A stretch of DNA of 64,000 nt from Haloferax mucosum ATCC BAA-1512 (lineage in GTDB: Archaea; Halobacteriota; Halobacteria; Halobacteriales; Haloferacaceae). The stretch is from assembly GCF_000337815.1 (NCBI RefSeq), contig NZ_AOLN01000006.1, forward strand, positions 62,001-126,000. Reading direction: 5' to 3'. Below, piece after piece: positions 52,488 to 61,062 of the stretch (position 1 is its first letter; each line of letters starts with the position of its first letter). The notes beneath the pieces are model-generated. The model did not search any database, was not told where the DNA came from, and saw nothing but the letters and a program-made list of their open reading frames with translations. The translations under genes were made by a program, and so were the position numbers.

Positions 52488-53378
52488 TTATCCGAACTTC
52501 CCGGTGATGTAGTCTTCGACGCGCTGACTCTCGGGATTCTCGAAGATTTTCTGCGTGTCGTCGAACTCGACGAGTTCGCCGCCGGTGAGGAACACGGCGG
52601 TCTTGTCGGAGATGCGTGCCGCCTGTTGCATGTTGTGGGTGACGATGACGACCGTGTAGTCCTCGGCGAGTTCCTCGACGAGGTCTTCGATTTGCGAGGT
52701 CGCAACCGGGTCGAGAGCGGACGCGGGTTCGTCCATGAGCAGGACTTCCGGGTCGGGCGCAATCGCACGAGCGATACAGAGACGTTGTTGCTGGCCGCCG
52801 GAGAGGTCGAGACCGGATTCGTGGAGGCGGTCTTTGACTTCGTCCCAGAGGGCGGCGCGTTTGAGGGACTTCTCGACGATTTCGTCGTAGTCGCCCTCGA
52901 TGCCCTGAATCTTCAGCCCGTAGATGACGTTCTCGTAGATGCTCTTCGGGAACGGGTTGGGCTTTTGGAACACCATACCGACGCGGCGTCGGAGCGCGAC
53001 CGGGTCAACGTCGTTGTCGTAGACGTTCTTCCCGCGGAGGGTGAGGTCGCCTTCGACGCGAGCGACGTCGATGAGGTCGTTCATCCGGTTGATACACCGG
53101 AGGAACGTCGATTTCCCACAGCCGGACGGACCGATCATCGCAGTCACGCTGTTTTCGGGAATCTCCATCGAGATATCCGTGAGCGCGTGGTCGTCACCGT
53201 ACCAGACGTTGATGTCGTTCGAACTGATGACGGTCCCCGCGTCGCGTTTCGGCGAACTCTCCGATGCTGAGAGGCCCTCGCTCACGTCCGTTTGCACGAG
53301 CATCTCGTCGTTCGTCGGGTCCTCTGTTCCGGTCATAGCTGACTGTTCTCTCTCGTTTGTTTTGTCTTTTTGGCTCAT
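52488..53378 (-). CDS. pstB: Phosphate ABC transporter ATP-binding protein PstB
   Basis: This 296-residue ATPase energises high-affinity phosphate uptake. Motifs: [14 protein letters not shown], Walker [10 protein letters not shown] near residue 84, Q-loop [17 protein letters not shown] (a PstB signature), [15 protein letters not shown], Walker [13 protein letters not shown] and IVTHNMQQA. An acidic N-terminal extension of about 45 residues precedes the ATPase domain. It starts 9 bases after the pstA stop; all four transport genes are on one strand. Confidence 0.96.
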   Translation of the reverse strand: MSQKDKTNEREQSAMTGTEDPTNDEMLVQTDVSEGLSASESSPKRDAGTVISSNDINVWYGDDHALTDISMEIPENSVTAMIGPSGCGKSTFLRCINRMNDLIDVARVEGDLTLRGKNVYDNDVDPVALRRRVGMVFQKPNPFPKSIYENVIYGLKIQGIEGDYDEIVEKSLKRAALWDEVKDRLHESGLDLSGGQQQRLCIARAIAPDPEVLLMDEPASALDPVATSQIEDLVEELAEDYTVVIVTHNMQQAARISDKTAVFLTGGELVEFDDTQKIFENPESQRVEDYITGKFG

Positions 53379-53387
53379 TGGTTTGGA

Positions 53388-55016
53388 TTAGGATTCGCTT
53401 TCGAACTTGTTCCGGAGGACGATGGCGATAGAGTTCATCGCAAGGAGTACCACGAGCAACACGACGACGCCCGCCGGGACTGCCTTCGTGTAGAAGTCCT
53501 CACTCGCAAACAGGGTCGACCACGCGTACACCTGCAGGGGCATTGCACTCACCTTGGAGGTAAGTTCCGTCGGGAGACTGAACAGCACGTTCGGGGCACC
53601 AATCATGATGAGCGGTGCCGTCTCACCGATTGCCCGACCCAGTGCGAGGATGGTCCCGGTCAGGATACCGGGGAACGCCTCGGGAAGGACCACGTTCTTG
53701 ACGGTCTGCCAGCGGGTCGCGCCCATGCCGTACGACGCCTGTCGCATGTCTTGCGGGACGGCCCGAATCGCCTCGCGGGAGGAGATGATGACGATAGGCA
53801 AGATGAGCAGGGCGAGCGTCGCGCCACCGATGATGACCGTCCCCGTCGCCTGTCCAAGGTACGTGACGAACACGCCGAGTCCGAGCAGTCCGTAGACGAC
53901 CGAGGGAACTCCGGCGAGGTTCGAGATGTTCACGTCGATAAACCGGGTGAAGCGGTTGTCGGGGGCGTACTCTTCGAGATACACCGCCGCGCCGACGCCG
54001 GTGGGGAACGAAAGCGCCGCCACGGTGACCATGAGCAGTATCGACCCACCGATGGCGGGGTAGAGACCGGCACGCTCGGCGCTCGAACTGTGCGGGTTGG
54101 TGAGGAACTGCCAGTTCACCCACGACTGGGGTCCGGCGAAGCCGAGCAAATCGACTGCCGCCGCACCGACGAGCGACCCGACGATGACGGTTCCAGCGAG
54201 GAGCAGTCCAATTCGTTCCCGTTTACGGGTGAGTGCCGCCCCACCGGCGTACGTCGCAGTCGGGACGACCGCGACGGCGGTGACGACGACGAAGGAGTTC
54301 GAATCGTAGCCGAGAAGCGGGCCGAGAAGCGCCGCGAGACCCGTCACGACGAGCGCCGCGACGCCAGCAATCAGGCCGGCCGTCGCGTCTTCGCGGATTC
54401 GCGCGATGTACTGCCCGACAACGAGTGCCGCAACGCCGCCGAGGACGAGCGCGAGAATGACCCAGTCCGACGGGACGACGGGTGCCTTCTGGACGAGTTC
54501 AGGGATACTGTGCAGATAGCCCGGGACGCCGAAAAGCGAGAGGAAGAACGCCGCACCGGTCGCGGCGACACGCGGGGTAAAGGAGATTTGGCGTTCGTAT
54601 TTCGTCAGGATAACCGTGAGCGCGGCGGGGATTACGAGTCCAACCGCGTACGAGAAGCCGGTGAGTGGCGGGATGATATCAACGAAGACGATAGCGACGC
54701 CGCCACTGAAGAGCACTGCCACGGCCAACATGCCGACGACCGTACTGCCGAGTTTGAGCGCATCGGTGTTCCGGCGATAGAGATAGCCGCCGACGAGTGT
54801 CGTCGGGACGACGAGCGTCAAGAAGAACGTCAGATGCCAACCGGCGTCGGCGGTGAGCGGCTGAATCGCGTCGTTTGCGACGTAGACGAGGAGAACGGCA
54901 AGCGTGACGATGCCGAACATCGTCGCCGCCAAGAGGAGGTATCTGAAGACGGTGCCGACCGTCCGGCTGACCTGTCCGAAACCTTCGGCGTAGCCGGATT
55001 CGGTATCGGTTGCCAT
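53388..55016 (-). CDS. pstA: Phosphate ABC transporter permease PstA with long N-terminal extension
   Basis: The last 240 residues match PstA: SERxG-like AERAGLYPAIGGSILLM, PTGVGAAVYLEEYAP, LAGVPSVVYGLLGLGVFV and the EAA loop RQASYGMGATRWQTVKNVVLPEAFPG. The whole protein is 542 residues, against about 290 normally. The first 265 residues are a further set of about eight or nine helices that I do not recognise. It starts one base after the pstC stop. Whether the extra helices change transport or sense phosphate is unknown. Confidence 0.93.
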   Translation of the reverse strand: MATDTESGYAEGFGQVSRTVGTVFRYLLLAATMFGIVTLAVLLVYVANDAIQPLTADAGWHLTFFLTLVVPTTLVGGYLYRRNTDALKLGSTVVGMLAVAVLFSGGVAIVFVDIIPPLTGFSYAVGLVIPAALTVILTKYERQISFTPRVAATGAAFFLSLFGVPGYLHSIPELVQKAPVVPSDWVILALVLGGVAALVVGQYIARIREDATAGLIAGVAALVVTGLAALLGPLLGYDSNSFVVVTAVAVVPTATYAGGAALTRKRERIGLLLAGTVIVGSLVGAAAVDLLGFAGPQSWVNWQFLTNPHSSSAERAGLYPAIGGSILLMVTVAALSFPTGVGAAVYLEEYAPDNRFTRFIDVNISNLAGVPSVVYGLLGLGVFVTYLGQATGTVIIGGATLALLILPIVIISSREAIRAVPQDMRQASYGMGATRWQTVKNVVLPEAFPGILTGTILALGRAIGETAPLIMIGAPNVLFSLPTELTSKVSAMPLQVYAWSTLFASEDFYTKAVPAGVVVLLVVLLAMNSIAIVLRNKFESES

Positions 55017-55017
55017 C

Positions 55018-55977
55018 TCAGTAGACCTCCCGGTACCGTCGTGCGACGTAATCGCTGATGACGTTCATGATGAGCGTGATGACAAAGAGCACGAGACCGA
55101 TAGCGAACAGACTGCGGTAGGCGAGACCGCCCCCGGTGATGTCACTGTTGAGCAGTTGCACCATCGCGGCGGTCATCGGGAGCGCCCCTTCGAGGTACGA
55201 TGCGGGGTTGATCGGGTTGAGGAACTTCGCCTGTGCACCGGCGGCGACGGTGACGGCCATCGTCTCGCCGATGGCGCGCGAAAGCGCGAGGATGAACGAC
55301 GAGAAGATGCCGGAGAGTGCGGCGGGAACGACGATACCGGTCGAAACGTCGAACTTCGTCGCGCCCATGCCGTAGCCTGCCTGCCGGAGTTCGTCGGGGA
55401 CGGCGGACATCGCGTCCTCGCTGATGGACGCGACCATCGGGATAATCATGATACCGACGACGATGCTTGCAGAGAGCATGTTGAACGTCCCGATTCCGGG
55501 AAAGACGACGCCGAGCGCGGGTGTGATGTAGATGAGCGCAAAAAAGCCGTAGACGACGGTCGGGACACCGGCGAGGATCTCAAGTGCGGGCTTGAGAACC
55601 GAGCGGGCCTGCGCGCTCGCGTACTCGCTGAGGTAGATTGCTGTCGCAACGCCGAGCGGAAGGGCGATGACTGCCGACCCGATGGTCACCATCAGGGTCG
55701 AGGAGACGAGCGCGAGGACGCCGAACTCTTGGTTGTTTATCTGCCATGTCGTTCCTGTGAGGAAGTCGACGAGCGATGCCGTCTCCCCTTTGACGTCCAT
55801 CAGCGGGGCCGTGATGGTGAAGAACTTGGACGCCTCGACGACGAGAAGTCCAACGATGCTGATAGTCGTCACGACGGATAGCGCCGCACACAGGAAAAAG
55901 AACGACCGCGTCAGCAACTCACGCGGAGTGTTCTCAGTATTCCGCGTGAGGTCAGTTTCGAGGTCATCTGTGCTCAT
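55018..55977 (-). CDS. pstC: Phosphate ABC transporter permease PstC
   Basis: The 319-residue membrane protein forms half of the phosphate channel. PLGVATAIYLSEYA, EILAGVPTVVYGFFALI and the EAA loop ELRQAGYGMGATKFDVSTGIVVPAALSG are standard. Six membrane helices are visible, with a longer periplasm-side loop near residue 60 (KFFTITAPLMDVKGETASL). The stop and the pstA start are almost in contact, so translation is coupled. Confidence 0.95.
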   Translation of the reverse strand: MSTDDLETDLTRNTENTPRELLTRSFFFLCAALSVVTTISIVGLLVVEASKFFTITAPLMDVKGETASLVDFLTGTTWQINNQEFGVLALVSSTLMVTIGSAVIALPLGVATAIYLSEYASAQARSVLKPALEILAGVPTVVYGFFALIYITPALGVVFPGIGTFNMLSASIVVGIMIIPMVASISEDAMSAVPDELRQAGYGMGATKFDVSTGIVVPAALSGIFSSFILALSRAIGETMAVTVAAGAQAKFLNPINPASYLEGALPMTAAMVQLLNSDITGGGLAYRSLFAIGLVLFVITLIMNVISDYVARRYREVY

Positions 55978-56042
55978 TGGATGGATTGAATCGTGGGTTA
56001 TGAAAAAGCGCTTCGTTAGCTATTCTGTCGGGGGAACGCTAC

Positions 56043-57101
56043 TTAGGCCTCGTCGATGGCCGCGTTGAGTTTGTCGAGCATCTCCTGTTGTTCCTCTTCG
56101 CCGAGCGGGACGTAGCCGACCTGGTCGGCGACGATTTTCTTGCTCGTGGACTTTTTCAGCCAGTAGCGGGCGAACTCGGCCACGTGTTCCTCGGTGAGCG
56201 ACTCCTGTGCGGGGTAGGTAAAGAGCGGACGCGAAAGCGGCGTGTAATCGCCGGACAACGCCGTATCGAGGGACGGCTCGACGTAGCCGTCGCCGTCGCC
56301 GTCGTCGATGGCGACCGCCTGCACGGCGTCGGGGTTTTCGCTGTAGTAGGCGAATCCCATGTAGCCGATGGCGAATTCCGAACCTTGGACGCCCTGGATA
56401 ATCGTGCGGTCCTGTTCGGTTGCGGAGTAGTCCTGTCTGTGGCCCGGCCCGTCCTCGCCGATGATTGCTTCGATGAAATAGTCGTACGTCCCGGACGCGT
56501 CGGCCGGGCCGTATATTTCGATTTCTTCGTCCGGCCACTCGGCGTTCACGTCGGACCAGGTCGTGGGCTGAGTCTCGGCGGAGAAGATGGTCTTGAGCTG
56601 TTCGACCGTGAGACCCTCACCGAGGAAGTCGTTGTCGTTGTTGACGATGACCGTCAGCGCGTCAGTCGCAACTTTCAGCTCGACGGGAGTGACGTCGTTG
56701 CTGGAACACTGATCTGCTTCTTCGCCCTTGATGTGACGCGAGGCGTTGTTGAAGTCCGTCTCGCCGGGGCAGAAGTAGTTGGCAAATCCGCCACCGGAAC
56801 CGGTGGACTGGATGTTGATGTTCACTTCAGAGTGTTCGACCCGGAAGTTCTCGGCCATCGCAGTCGCAAGCGGGAAGACCGTCGAGGAGCCGGCGATATC
56901 GACGGTCCCAGACAGGCTCTGGCTTCCGTCGCCTCCCGACTGTTCGGTCTCCGAGGTAGACGTTCCGTCGCCCCCCGATTGGTCGCCACCCGAACTATCG
57001 CTGTTGTTCTCCGTACAACCAGCGAGACCCGTAAGTCCAGCCGCACCTGATGCGATCAGGAACTTACGCCGCGAAAGAACACCATCCGTGTTGCGCGTCA
57101 T
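56043..57101 (-). CDS. pstS: Phosphate-binding lipoprotein PstS
   Basis: The 352-residue protein captures phosphate outside the cell. A Tat lipoprotein signal (SRRKFLIASGAAG then LAGC) is followed by an acidic Ser/Gly/Asp linker. VDIAGSSTVFPLATAMAENF near residue 68 and STGSGGGFANYFCPGETDFNNASR near 105 carry the phosphate-binding Ser/Thr/Asp residues. It opens the pst operon, 65 bases ahead of pstC. The promoter is shared, in divergent orientation, with an AbrB-PhoU regulator, suggesting phosphate control of both. Confidence 0.95.
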   Translation of the reverse strand: MTRNTDGVLSRRKFLIASGAAGLTGLAGCTENNSDSSGGDQSGGDGTSTSETEQSGGDGSQSLSGTVDIAGSSTVFPLATAMAENFRVEHSEVNINIQSTGSGGGFANYFCPGETDFNNASRHIKGEEADQCSSNDVTPVELKVATDALTVIVNNDNDFLGEGLTVEQLKTIFSAETQPTTWSDVNAEWPDEEIEIYGPADASGTYDYFIEAIIGEDGPGHRQDYSATEQDRTIIQGVQGSEFAIGYMGFAYYSENPDAVQAVAIDDGDGDGYVEPSLDTALSGDYTPLSRPLFTYPAQESLTEEHVAEFARYWLKKSTSKKIVADQVGYVPLGEEEQQEMLDKLNAAIDEA

Positions 57102-57144
57102 CAGCGTTAAAAATCCGATTTGTCCGTAAATACCCTGCTATGAC

Positions 57145-57154
57145 AAATATATAG
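57145..57154 (-). promoter_or_regulatory. TATA-like box of the pst operon
   Basis: On the minus strand CTATATATTT lies about 45 bases before the pstS ATG at 57101, giving a leader of about 20 bases. Confidence 0.55.
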
Positions 57155-57411
57155 TAGTACGTTTTGGTATATGGGTCGCAGTTCTCCAATCGGCAGTGAG
57201 AACGAGCGTTCCCGTCTGATAATGATCGCACTGTGGCGGGTAATCCGGGGTGAATCCGTTGCGAACGGGGGATTCTAAAGGAATAGGAAATCATATATAC
57301 AGCGTACACAACGCGACCAAATTCGCCCGTTCTTTCGTTCCGTACGGACGCTCGCGTGACAGTATCGCCGATTCAGGGTACTCCCCACGACCAGTATATA
57401 GAGATAGACAG

Positions 57412-57419
57412 TTTTATTG
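57412..57419 (+). promoter_or_regulatory. TATA-like box of the AbrB-PhoU gene
   Basis: TTTTATTG is centred about 27 bases before the ATG at 57443, for a leaderless message. Confidence 0.55.
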
Positions 57420-57442
57420 TGCAAAGATGACCATCCACGTCT

Positions 57443-58444
57443 ATGGTCGAAACCCGAAAGGTGCAGGTGACCGGCGGCTCCACCTACACCGTCTCCATCC
57501 CCAAAGACTGGGCGACCGAAAACGGCGTTTCAGCCGGGAGTGAAGTCGAATTTTATCCCGAAGGTGATTCGCTCTTCTTGACTCCCCGGTCCGAAGAAGA
57601 ACGCACCGAGGGCACACTGGACATCACGAACCTCGAAGGCGACGAACTCACGCGTGCGGTCATGACGATGTACGTAAGCGGCTTCGACATCATCGCGCTC
57701 GAAAGTTCGCGTATCTCCACCGACCAGCGCCGAACCATCCGCGAGGCGACACAGAGCCTCGTCGGGCTGGAAGTGCTCGAAGAGACGCGAGACCGAGTCG
57801 TCATCCGCGACCTTCTGGACTCGTCGGAGCTCTCTATCCACAACGCGGTCACGCGAATGCGACTCATCGCGCTGTCGATGCTCGAAGACGCCATCGCCGC
57901 CATCGCCGAGATGGACGAAGACATGGCCCGCGACGTCATCCAGCGCGACGACGACGTGGACCGACTCTGGATGGTGGTCTCTCGAATCTTCCGGGCGACG
58001 CTTCGGACTCCGAAAGCCGCCGAGGAACTCGGCCTTCCGCGCGAGGTCTGTTTCGACTACCAGTCTGCGGCCCGGCAACTCGAACGCATCGGCGACCACG
58101 CGACGAAGATTGCGCACCTCTCGTTGAACTTCGAAGAACCCGTCAGCGAGGAAATCGTCGAGGCAATCTGGGAACTGTTCGAAGAATCCAAATCGGTCGT
58201 CAACGGCGGGATGGACGCTCTGTTCGCCGAAGATAGCAGCGAAGCGACCCGGCTGGCGAACGAATCTCGGGAAGACGTCCAAGCAATCGACGAACGCGCC
58301 CGCAGTATCGACGAACTGCTCCGTGGTCTCGACCCCGCGCGTGCACAACTTCTCGGACTCATCGTCGATTCCGTCTCTCGAAGCGCCGACTACGGTGGCA
58401 ACATCGCCGAAACGGCGCTTCAGAAAGCCGCACCGACGCCGTAG
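57443..58444 (+). CDS. AbrB-PhoU fusion phosphate regulator
   Basis: This 333-residue protein joins an N-terminal SpoVT/AbrB DNA-binding fold (MVETRKVQVTGGSTYTVSIPKDWATENG, to about residue 50) to a PhoU-type helical domain. The PhoU half shows DYQSAARQLERIGDHATKIAHLSLNF and SRSADYGGNIAETALQ. The AbrB half would bind the pst promoter, and the PhoU half would read transporter state. This archaeal layout explains how phosphate control can work without a two-component system. Divergent from pstS. Confidence 0.92.
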   Translation: MVETRKVQVTGGSTYTVSIPKDWATENGVSAGSEVEFYPEGDSLFLTPRSEEERTEGTLDITNLEGDELTRAVMTMYVSGFDIIALESSRISTDQRRTIREATQSLVGLEVLEETRDRVVIRDLLDSSELSIHNAVTRMRLIALSMLEDAIAAIAEMDEDMARDVIQRDDDVDRLWMVVSRIFRATLRTPKAAEELGLPREVCFDYQSAARQLERIGDHATKIAHLSLNFEEPVSEEIVEAIWELFEESKSVVNGGMDALFAEDSSEATRLANESREDVQAIDERARSIDELLRGLDPARAQLLGLIVDSVSRSADYGGNIAETALQKAAPTP

Positions 58445-58477
58445 TCTCGCGGGACGACCGTCGATAACTGACCGAAC

Positions 58478-58493
58478 CGCGGCGTCCGCCGCG
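58478..58493. terminator. 7-bp inverted repeat after the AbrB-PhoU gene
   Basis: CGCGGCG and CGCCGCG are separated by two bases and begin 34 bases past the AbrB-PhoU stop. There is no T-run, so its value as a terminator is uncertain. Confidence 0.3.
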
Positions 58494-58573
58494 CGTGGGT
58501 CACCGGCTGTGTGAACCGGACTGCGACCGAGTTTGTATTCGACTTCGGGTTTCGTTATCTCGTTTTTCGAACT

Positions 58574-58591
58574 GGAGAGCCGCGGCTCTCC
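58574..58591. repeat. 18-bp perfect palindrome
   Basis: GGAGAGCCGCGGCTCTCC is a perfect palindrome in the 273-base gap between the AbrB-PhoU gene and the convergent S8e gene. It could be a hairpin at a transcript end or a protein site. No T-run follows. Confidence 0.45.
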
Positions 58592-58717
58592 CTCGGCTCA
58601 CGCGCTTTGGCGGTGACTCACGAATCAGCCCACGAACCGACCACAATCAACCCACGATGCCGCCGCTCACGACGTCGAAACAGTGGACCGCGCCGAATGA
58701 CGACGCGGGGAGAGACC

Positions 58718-59095
58718 TTACTCCTCGTCGATGCGGACTGCGTTGACCTGCCCGTCCTGACCGGGGCGGGAGGTGACGCGAGCGCGACCGGCGCTCGTGT
58801 CGATAATGGAGCCTTTCGTGATGATGTTCCGGCGAGCGTAGTTGACGTTCGAGGGGTTGTCAACGACGCCTTCGATGTCGGCCTGCGTGACCTCGGCACC
58901 GTCTGCGACCTGCGCGACGTCGGTCGAGAGGGCGCGGACTTTCTCGTTGTTACCGCGGGAGTCGATAATCTGGAACCGGTGTTCGCCGACCGTCGTGGCG
59001 GCGGGCTCGCGGCCCAGCTGATAGCGCTTCTTGTTTCGGGACGGTTTGAGTCGCCCGCCGGTCCGCTTCCGCTTGGAGCGTCCTTGGTCCTTCAT
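58718..59095 (-). CDS. rps8e: 30S ribosomal protein S8e
   Basis: The 125-residue protein is the archaeal S8e of the small subunit. The opening MKDQGRSKRKRTGGRLKPSRNKKRYQLGREP is very conserved and basic for RNA binding; SRGNNEKVRALSTD and NPSNVNYARRNIITKGSIIDT complete the fold. The longer frame to 59341 runs into the promoter of the divergent DUF2240 gene and is not used. Single gene. Confidence 0.96.
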   Translation of the reverse strand: MKDQGRSKRKRTGGRLKPSRNKKRYQLGREPAATTVGEHRFQIIDSRGNNEKVRALSTDVAQVADGAEVTQADIEGVVDNPSNVNYARRNIITKGSIIDTSAGRARVTSRPGQDGQVNAVRIDEE

Positions 59096-59224
59096 ACGGG
59101 GTAAAAACCTCGGTGAGTACTTGAATCGCTCGGAACGGCTTTCGGCGAGCCAACGGGAACCGGTATCTCGGGGCGTCGAGACCAACACAAACCGTTTAGT
59201 TCGCCCGCGCCCGCCGTCGAACCG

Positions 59225-59671
59225 ATGAGTCTCGACGTCACTGTCGCCGTCCCCTTCCGTCAACACGGGTCGAACCGTCTCGGCGAAGGCGAGTTCGTCG
59301 TCGCCCTGTCGCTCGACCGCGATTGGTTCTCGCCGGACCAAGCAAAGCGCCTCATCGACCTCGCCACCGGCCGCGGACTGGTCGAACGCGACGACAGCGA
59401 CATCGTCGCAACGTTCGACCCCGCGACCGTCCAGATTCCGGAGGAGTTCGAACCCGACGCCTCGGTCCTCCGCGAGCAGTCCGCGTTCGAGCAGGTCCTC
59501 GACGCGTGTGTCGCCGCAGGCATCGAAAAACAGGCCGCAGTCGCCGGTATCAACGAGCGACAGTCCCGTCTCGGCGTGACCGCGGAAGCCGCCGCGGTTC
59601 TCTTCGCCCGCGCGAACGATGTCGCCGTAGACGACGTTGCCGCGAAGGCGAAACAGTCACTCGACGAGTGA
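59225..59671 (+). CDS. DUF2240 family protein
   Basis: The 148-residue protein matches the archaeal DUF2240 family: MSLDVTVAVPFRQHGSNRL at the start, LSLDRDWFSPDQAKRLIDLATGRGLV near residue 30 (helix-turn-helix-like), and helices ACVAAGIEKQAAVAGINERQSRL later. The N-terminal winged-helix flavour suggests nucleic-acid binding, but no function is known. Its neighbour 121 bases downstream may share the transcript. Confidence 0.85.
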   Translation: MSLDVTVAVPFRQHGSNRLGEGEFVVALSLDRDWFSPDQAKRLIDLATGRGLVERDDSDIVATFDPATVQIPEEFEPDASVLREQSAFEQVLDACVAAGIEKQAAVAGINERQSRLGVTAEAAAVLFARANDVAVDDVAAKAKQSLDE

Positions 59672-59792
59672 CCGACGGGAGACAGCCTCCGGTTTGCATC
59701 CCTGTGTCGCACTGGAAGACGACAGCCATCACAGACTCGGCACGCACCGCGAAAACGACACCCCAAAACCGTCAGCCCGTGAACGAGCCGGT

Positions 59793-60203
59793 ATGGTCGT
59801 CGATACACTCTCTGACGGAACGCGAATCGCGCAGTTGCTCGCGTCCGAGTTGACCGGACACGAAGACGCCTTCTCGACGCTCGCCGTCGTTGACGCCGAC
59901 CCCGACGTCGAACCGACCGAAGACGGCGCGCTCGCCTACGCCGTCAACGCCGCCGACGAGCGAGTCGCAGAAGTGTACGTTCAGCCCGACCGCGCTCGCG
60001 TGGAGTTCGTGGTCCACCCCGACGTGACCGCCGACGCCGCGTCGGATGCGAATCTGCGCGTACGTCCGAAGGCTGTTCACCCGCCGCGAACGCTCGTCTT
60101 CGTCGAGGACGGCGCGCAGGTGAAGTGGGTACTGCCGGCGTTTCACGCACTGGTCGAGGCACGCGAAATCGAATCTGAAAGCGACGGCGAAACCCCCGAG
60201 TAA
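59793..60203 (+). CDS. Conserved haloarchaeal protein, function unknown
   Basis: This 136-residue acidic protein starts MVVDTLSDGTRIAQLLASEL. It has an alternating strand-helix pattern with AEVYVQPDRARVEFVV, LRVRPKAVHPPRTLVFVEDG and KWVLPAFHALVEA. There is no signal peptide, membrane segment or catalytic motif. An upstream in-frame extension is Arg/Ser/His-rich and rejected. I do not recognise the family. Confidence 0.65.
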   Translation: MVVDTLSDGTRIAQLLASELTGHEDAFSTLAVVDADPDVEPTEDGALAYAVNAADERVAEVYVQPDRARVEFVVHPDVTADAASDANLRVRPKAVHPPRTLVFVEDGAQVKWVLPAFHALVEAREIESESDGETPE

Positions 60204-60259
60204 GCGCCAGCGGGACGCCCCGTCCGAGAGACGAAACGCCGACAGTCGCCGAGCGGTGT

Positions 60260-60919
60260 TTACAGGTCCGCGAGAAGTTCCGGGAGTTCGGTCGGAAGCG
60301 ATTCACGCTGGATATGCGCGATTGCGCGCGGGTCCGGGTCGTCACAGCCCTCGCCGAGCACCTGTACCGGACGCAACCCGGCGTCGTGCGCGCCGGCGAT
60401 GTCGTGGTGGACGCTGTCACCGACGTAAACTGTCTCTTCTGCCGTCGTTCCGAGTGCGTCGAGCAGTGCGTCGAACGCCCGTTCGTCCGGTTTTCCGGCC
60501 GGGAGCGCGCCGGTGACGAGCGCCGCGTCGAAGTAATCGCGCCAGCCGAGTTTATCGAGTTTCGCCTCCTGTGCGACCACGGGACCGTTGGTGAGAAGCC
60601 CAACCCGGTACGTCGTCCGCAGGCCGACGAGCATGGGTTCGACGCCCTCGGCGGGGACCACCGCGTCCGTGATTCGCTCGCGGTAGGCCGTCGCCACGTG
60701 CTCGGGGTCAACGGGCGAATCGTGGTTGTCGAGTAAGGACTCGAAGATGGGTTCGCGCGTCTCGCGCGTGAGGTTCTCTTGATGTTCCCGAAGGTACGCC
60801 TCCCGAGAGAGTGGCGGTGCGCCCGTCGCCGACGCCGCCTCGGATAGAATCGTCTCGCGGTCCCGCGTCGGCACCGCGAGTGTGTAGTCGAGGTCGAACC
60901 CGACCGCGCTGACAGACAT
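60260..60919 (-). CDS. HAD-superfamily hydrolase
   Basis: The 219-residue protein has all HAD motifs. Motif I is VGFDLDYTLAV with nucleophile Asp near residue 8, motif II is LLTNGPV, motif III Lys is in GKPDERAFDALL, and motif IV is VYVGDSVHHDIAGAHDAG. The cap lies between I and II and is helical, as in phosphatases of the phosphoglycolate/haloacid group. Substrate unclear. The start MSVSAVGFDLDYT is the family start; a 39-codon longer frame crosses the nurA promoter. Confidence 0.9.
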   Translation of the reverse strand: MSVSAVGFDLDYTLAVPTRDRETILSEAASATGAPPLSREAYLREHQENLTRETREPIFESLLDNHDSPVDPEHVATAYRERITDAVVPAEGVEPMLVGLRTTYRVGLLTNGPVVAQEAKLDKLGWRDYFDAALVTGALPAGKPDERAFDALLDALGTTAEETVYVGDSVHHDIAGAHDAGLRPVQVLGEGCDDPDPRAIAHIQRESLPTELPELLADL

Positions 60920-61030
60920 CGTCGGCGAATCGTTGGAAACGAACTGATATGAGCGTGCCGGGACCTGTCGAACGAGACGACACATCTCGGCGAGACGGGC
61001 GGTCGCCGCAGGCCGAACGCGGCGACGACA

Positions 61031-61041
61031 ATTCATATTAC
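61031..61041 (+). promoter_or_regulatory. TATA-like box of nurA
   Basis: ATTCATATTAC lies 22-32 bases before the ATG at 61063. It supports that start over an in-frame ATG at 60949, which would overlap the promoter of the opposite gene. Confidence 0.55.
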
Positions 61042-61062
61042 CGTCCGCGACGACGCCGAGGT

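Larger units (their letters stand above)
57102..57442. other. Divergent promoter region of pstS and the AbrB-PhoU gene
   Basis: The 341 bases hold at least four TATA-like boxes: AAATATATAG at 57145 (toward pstS), CATATATAC near 57292, AGTATATAG near 57393, and TTTTATTG at 57412 (toward the regulator). The extra boxes may drive a leader or a small RNA, or be remnants. No gene is convincing here. The layout fits a regulator that controls its neighbour and itself. Confidence 0.5.

Noticed and set aside
53370-55058. A 562-codon frame opposite pstA
   Set aside because: It is the shadow of a clear membrane protein. The hydrophilic Arg/Asp text is expected from the antisense of hydrophobic codons.
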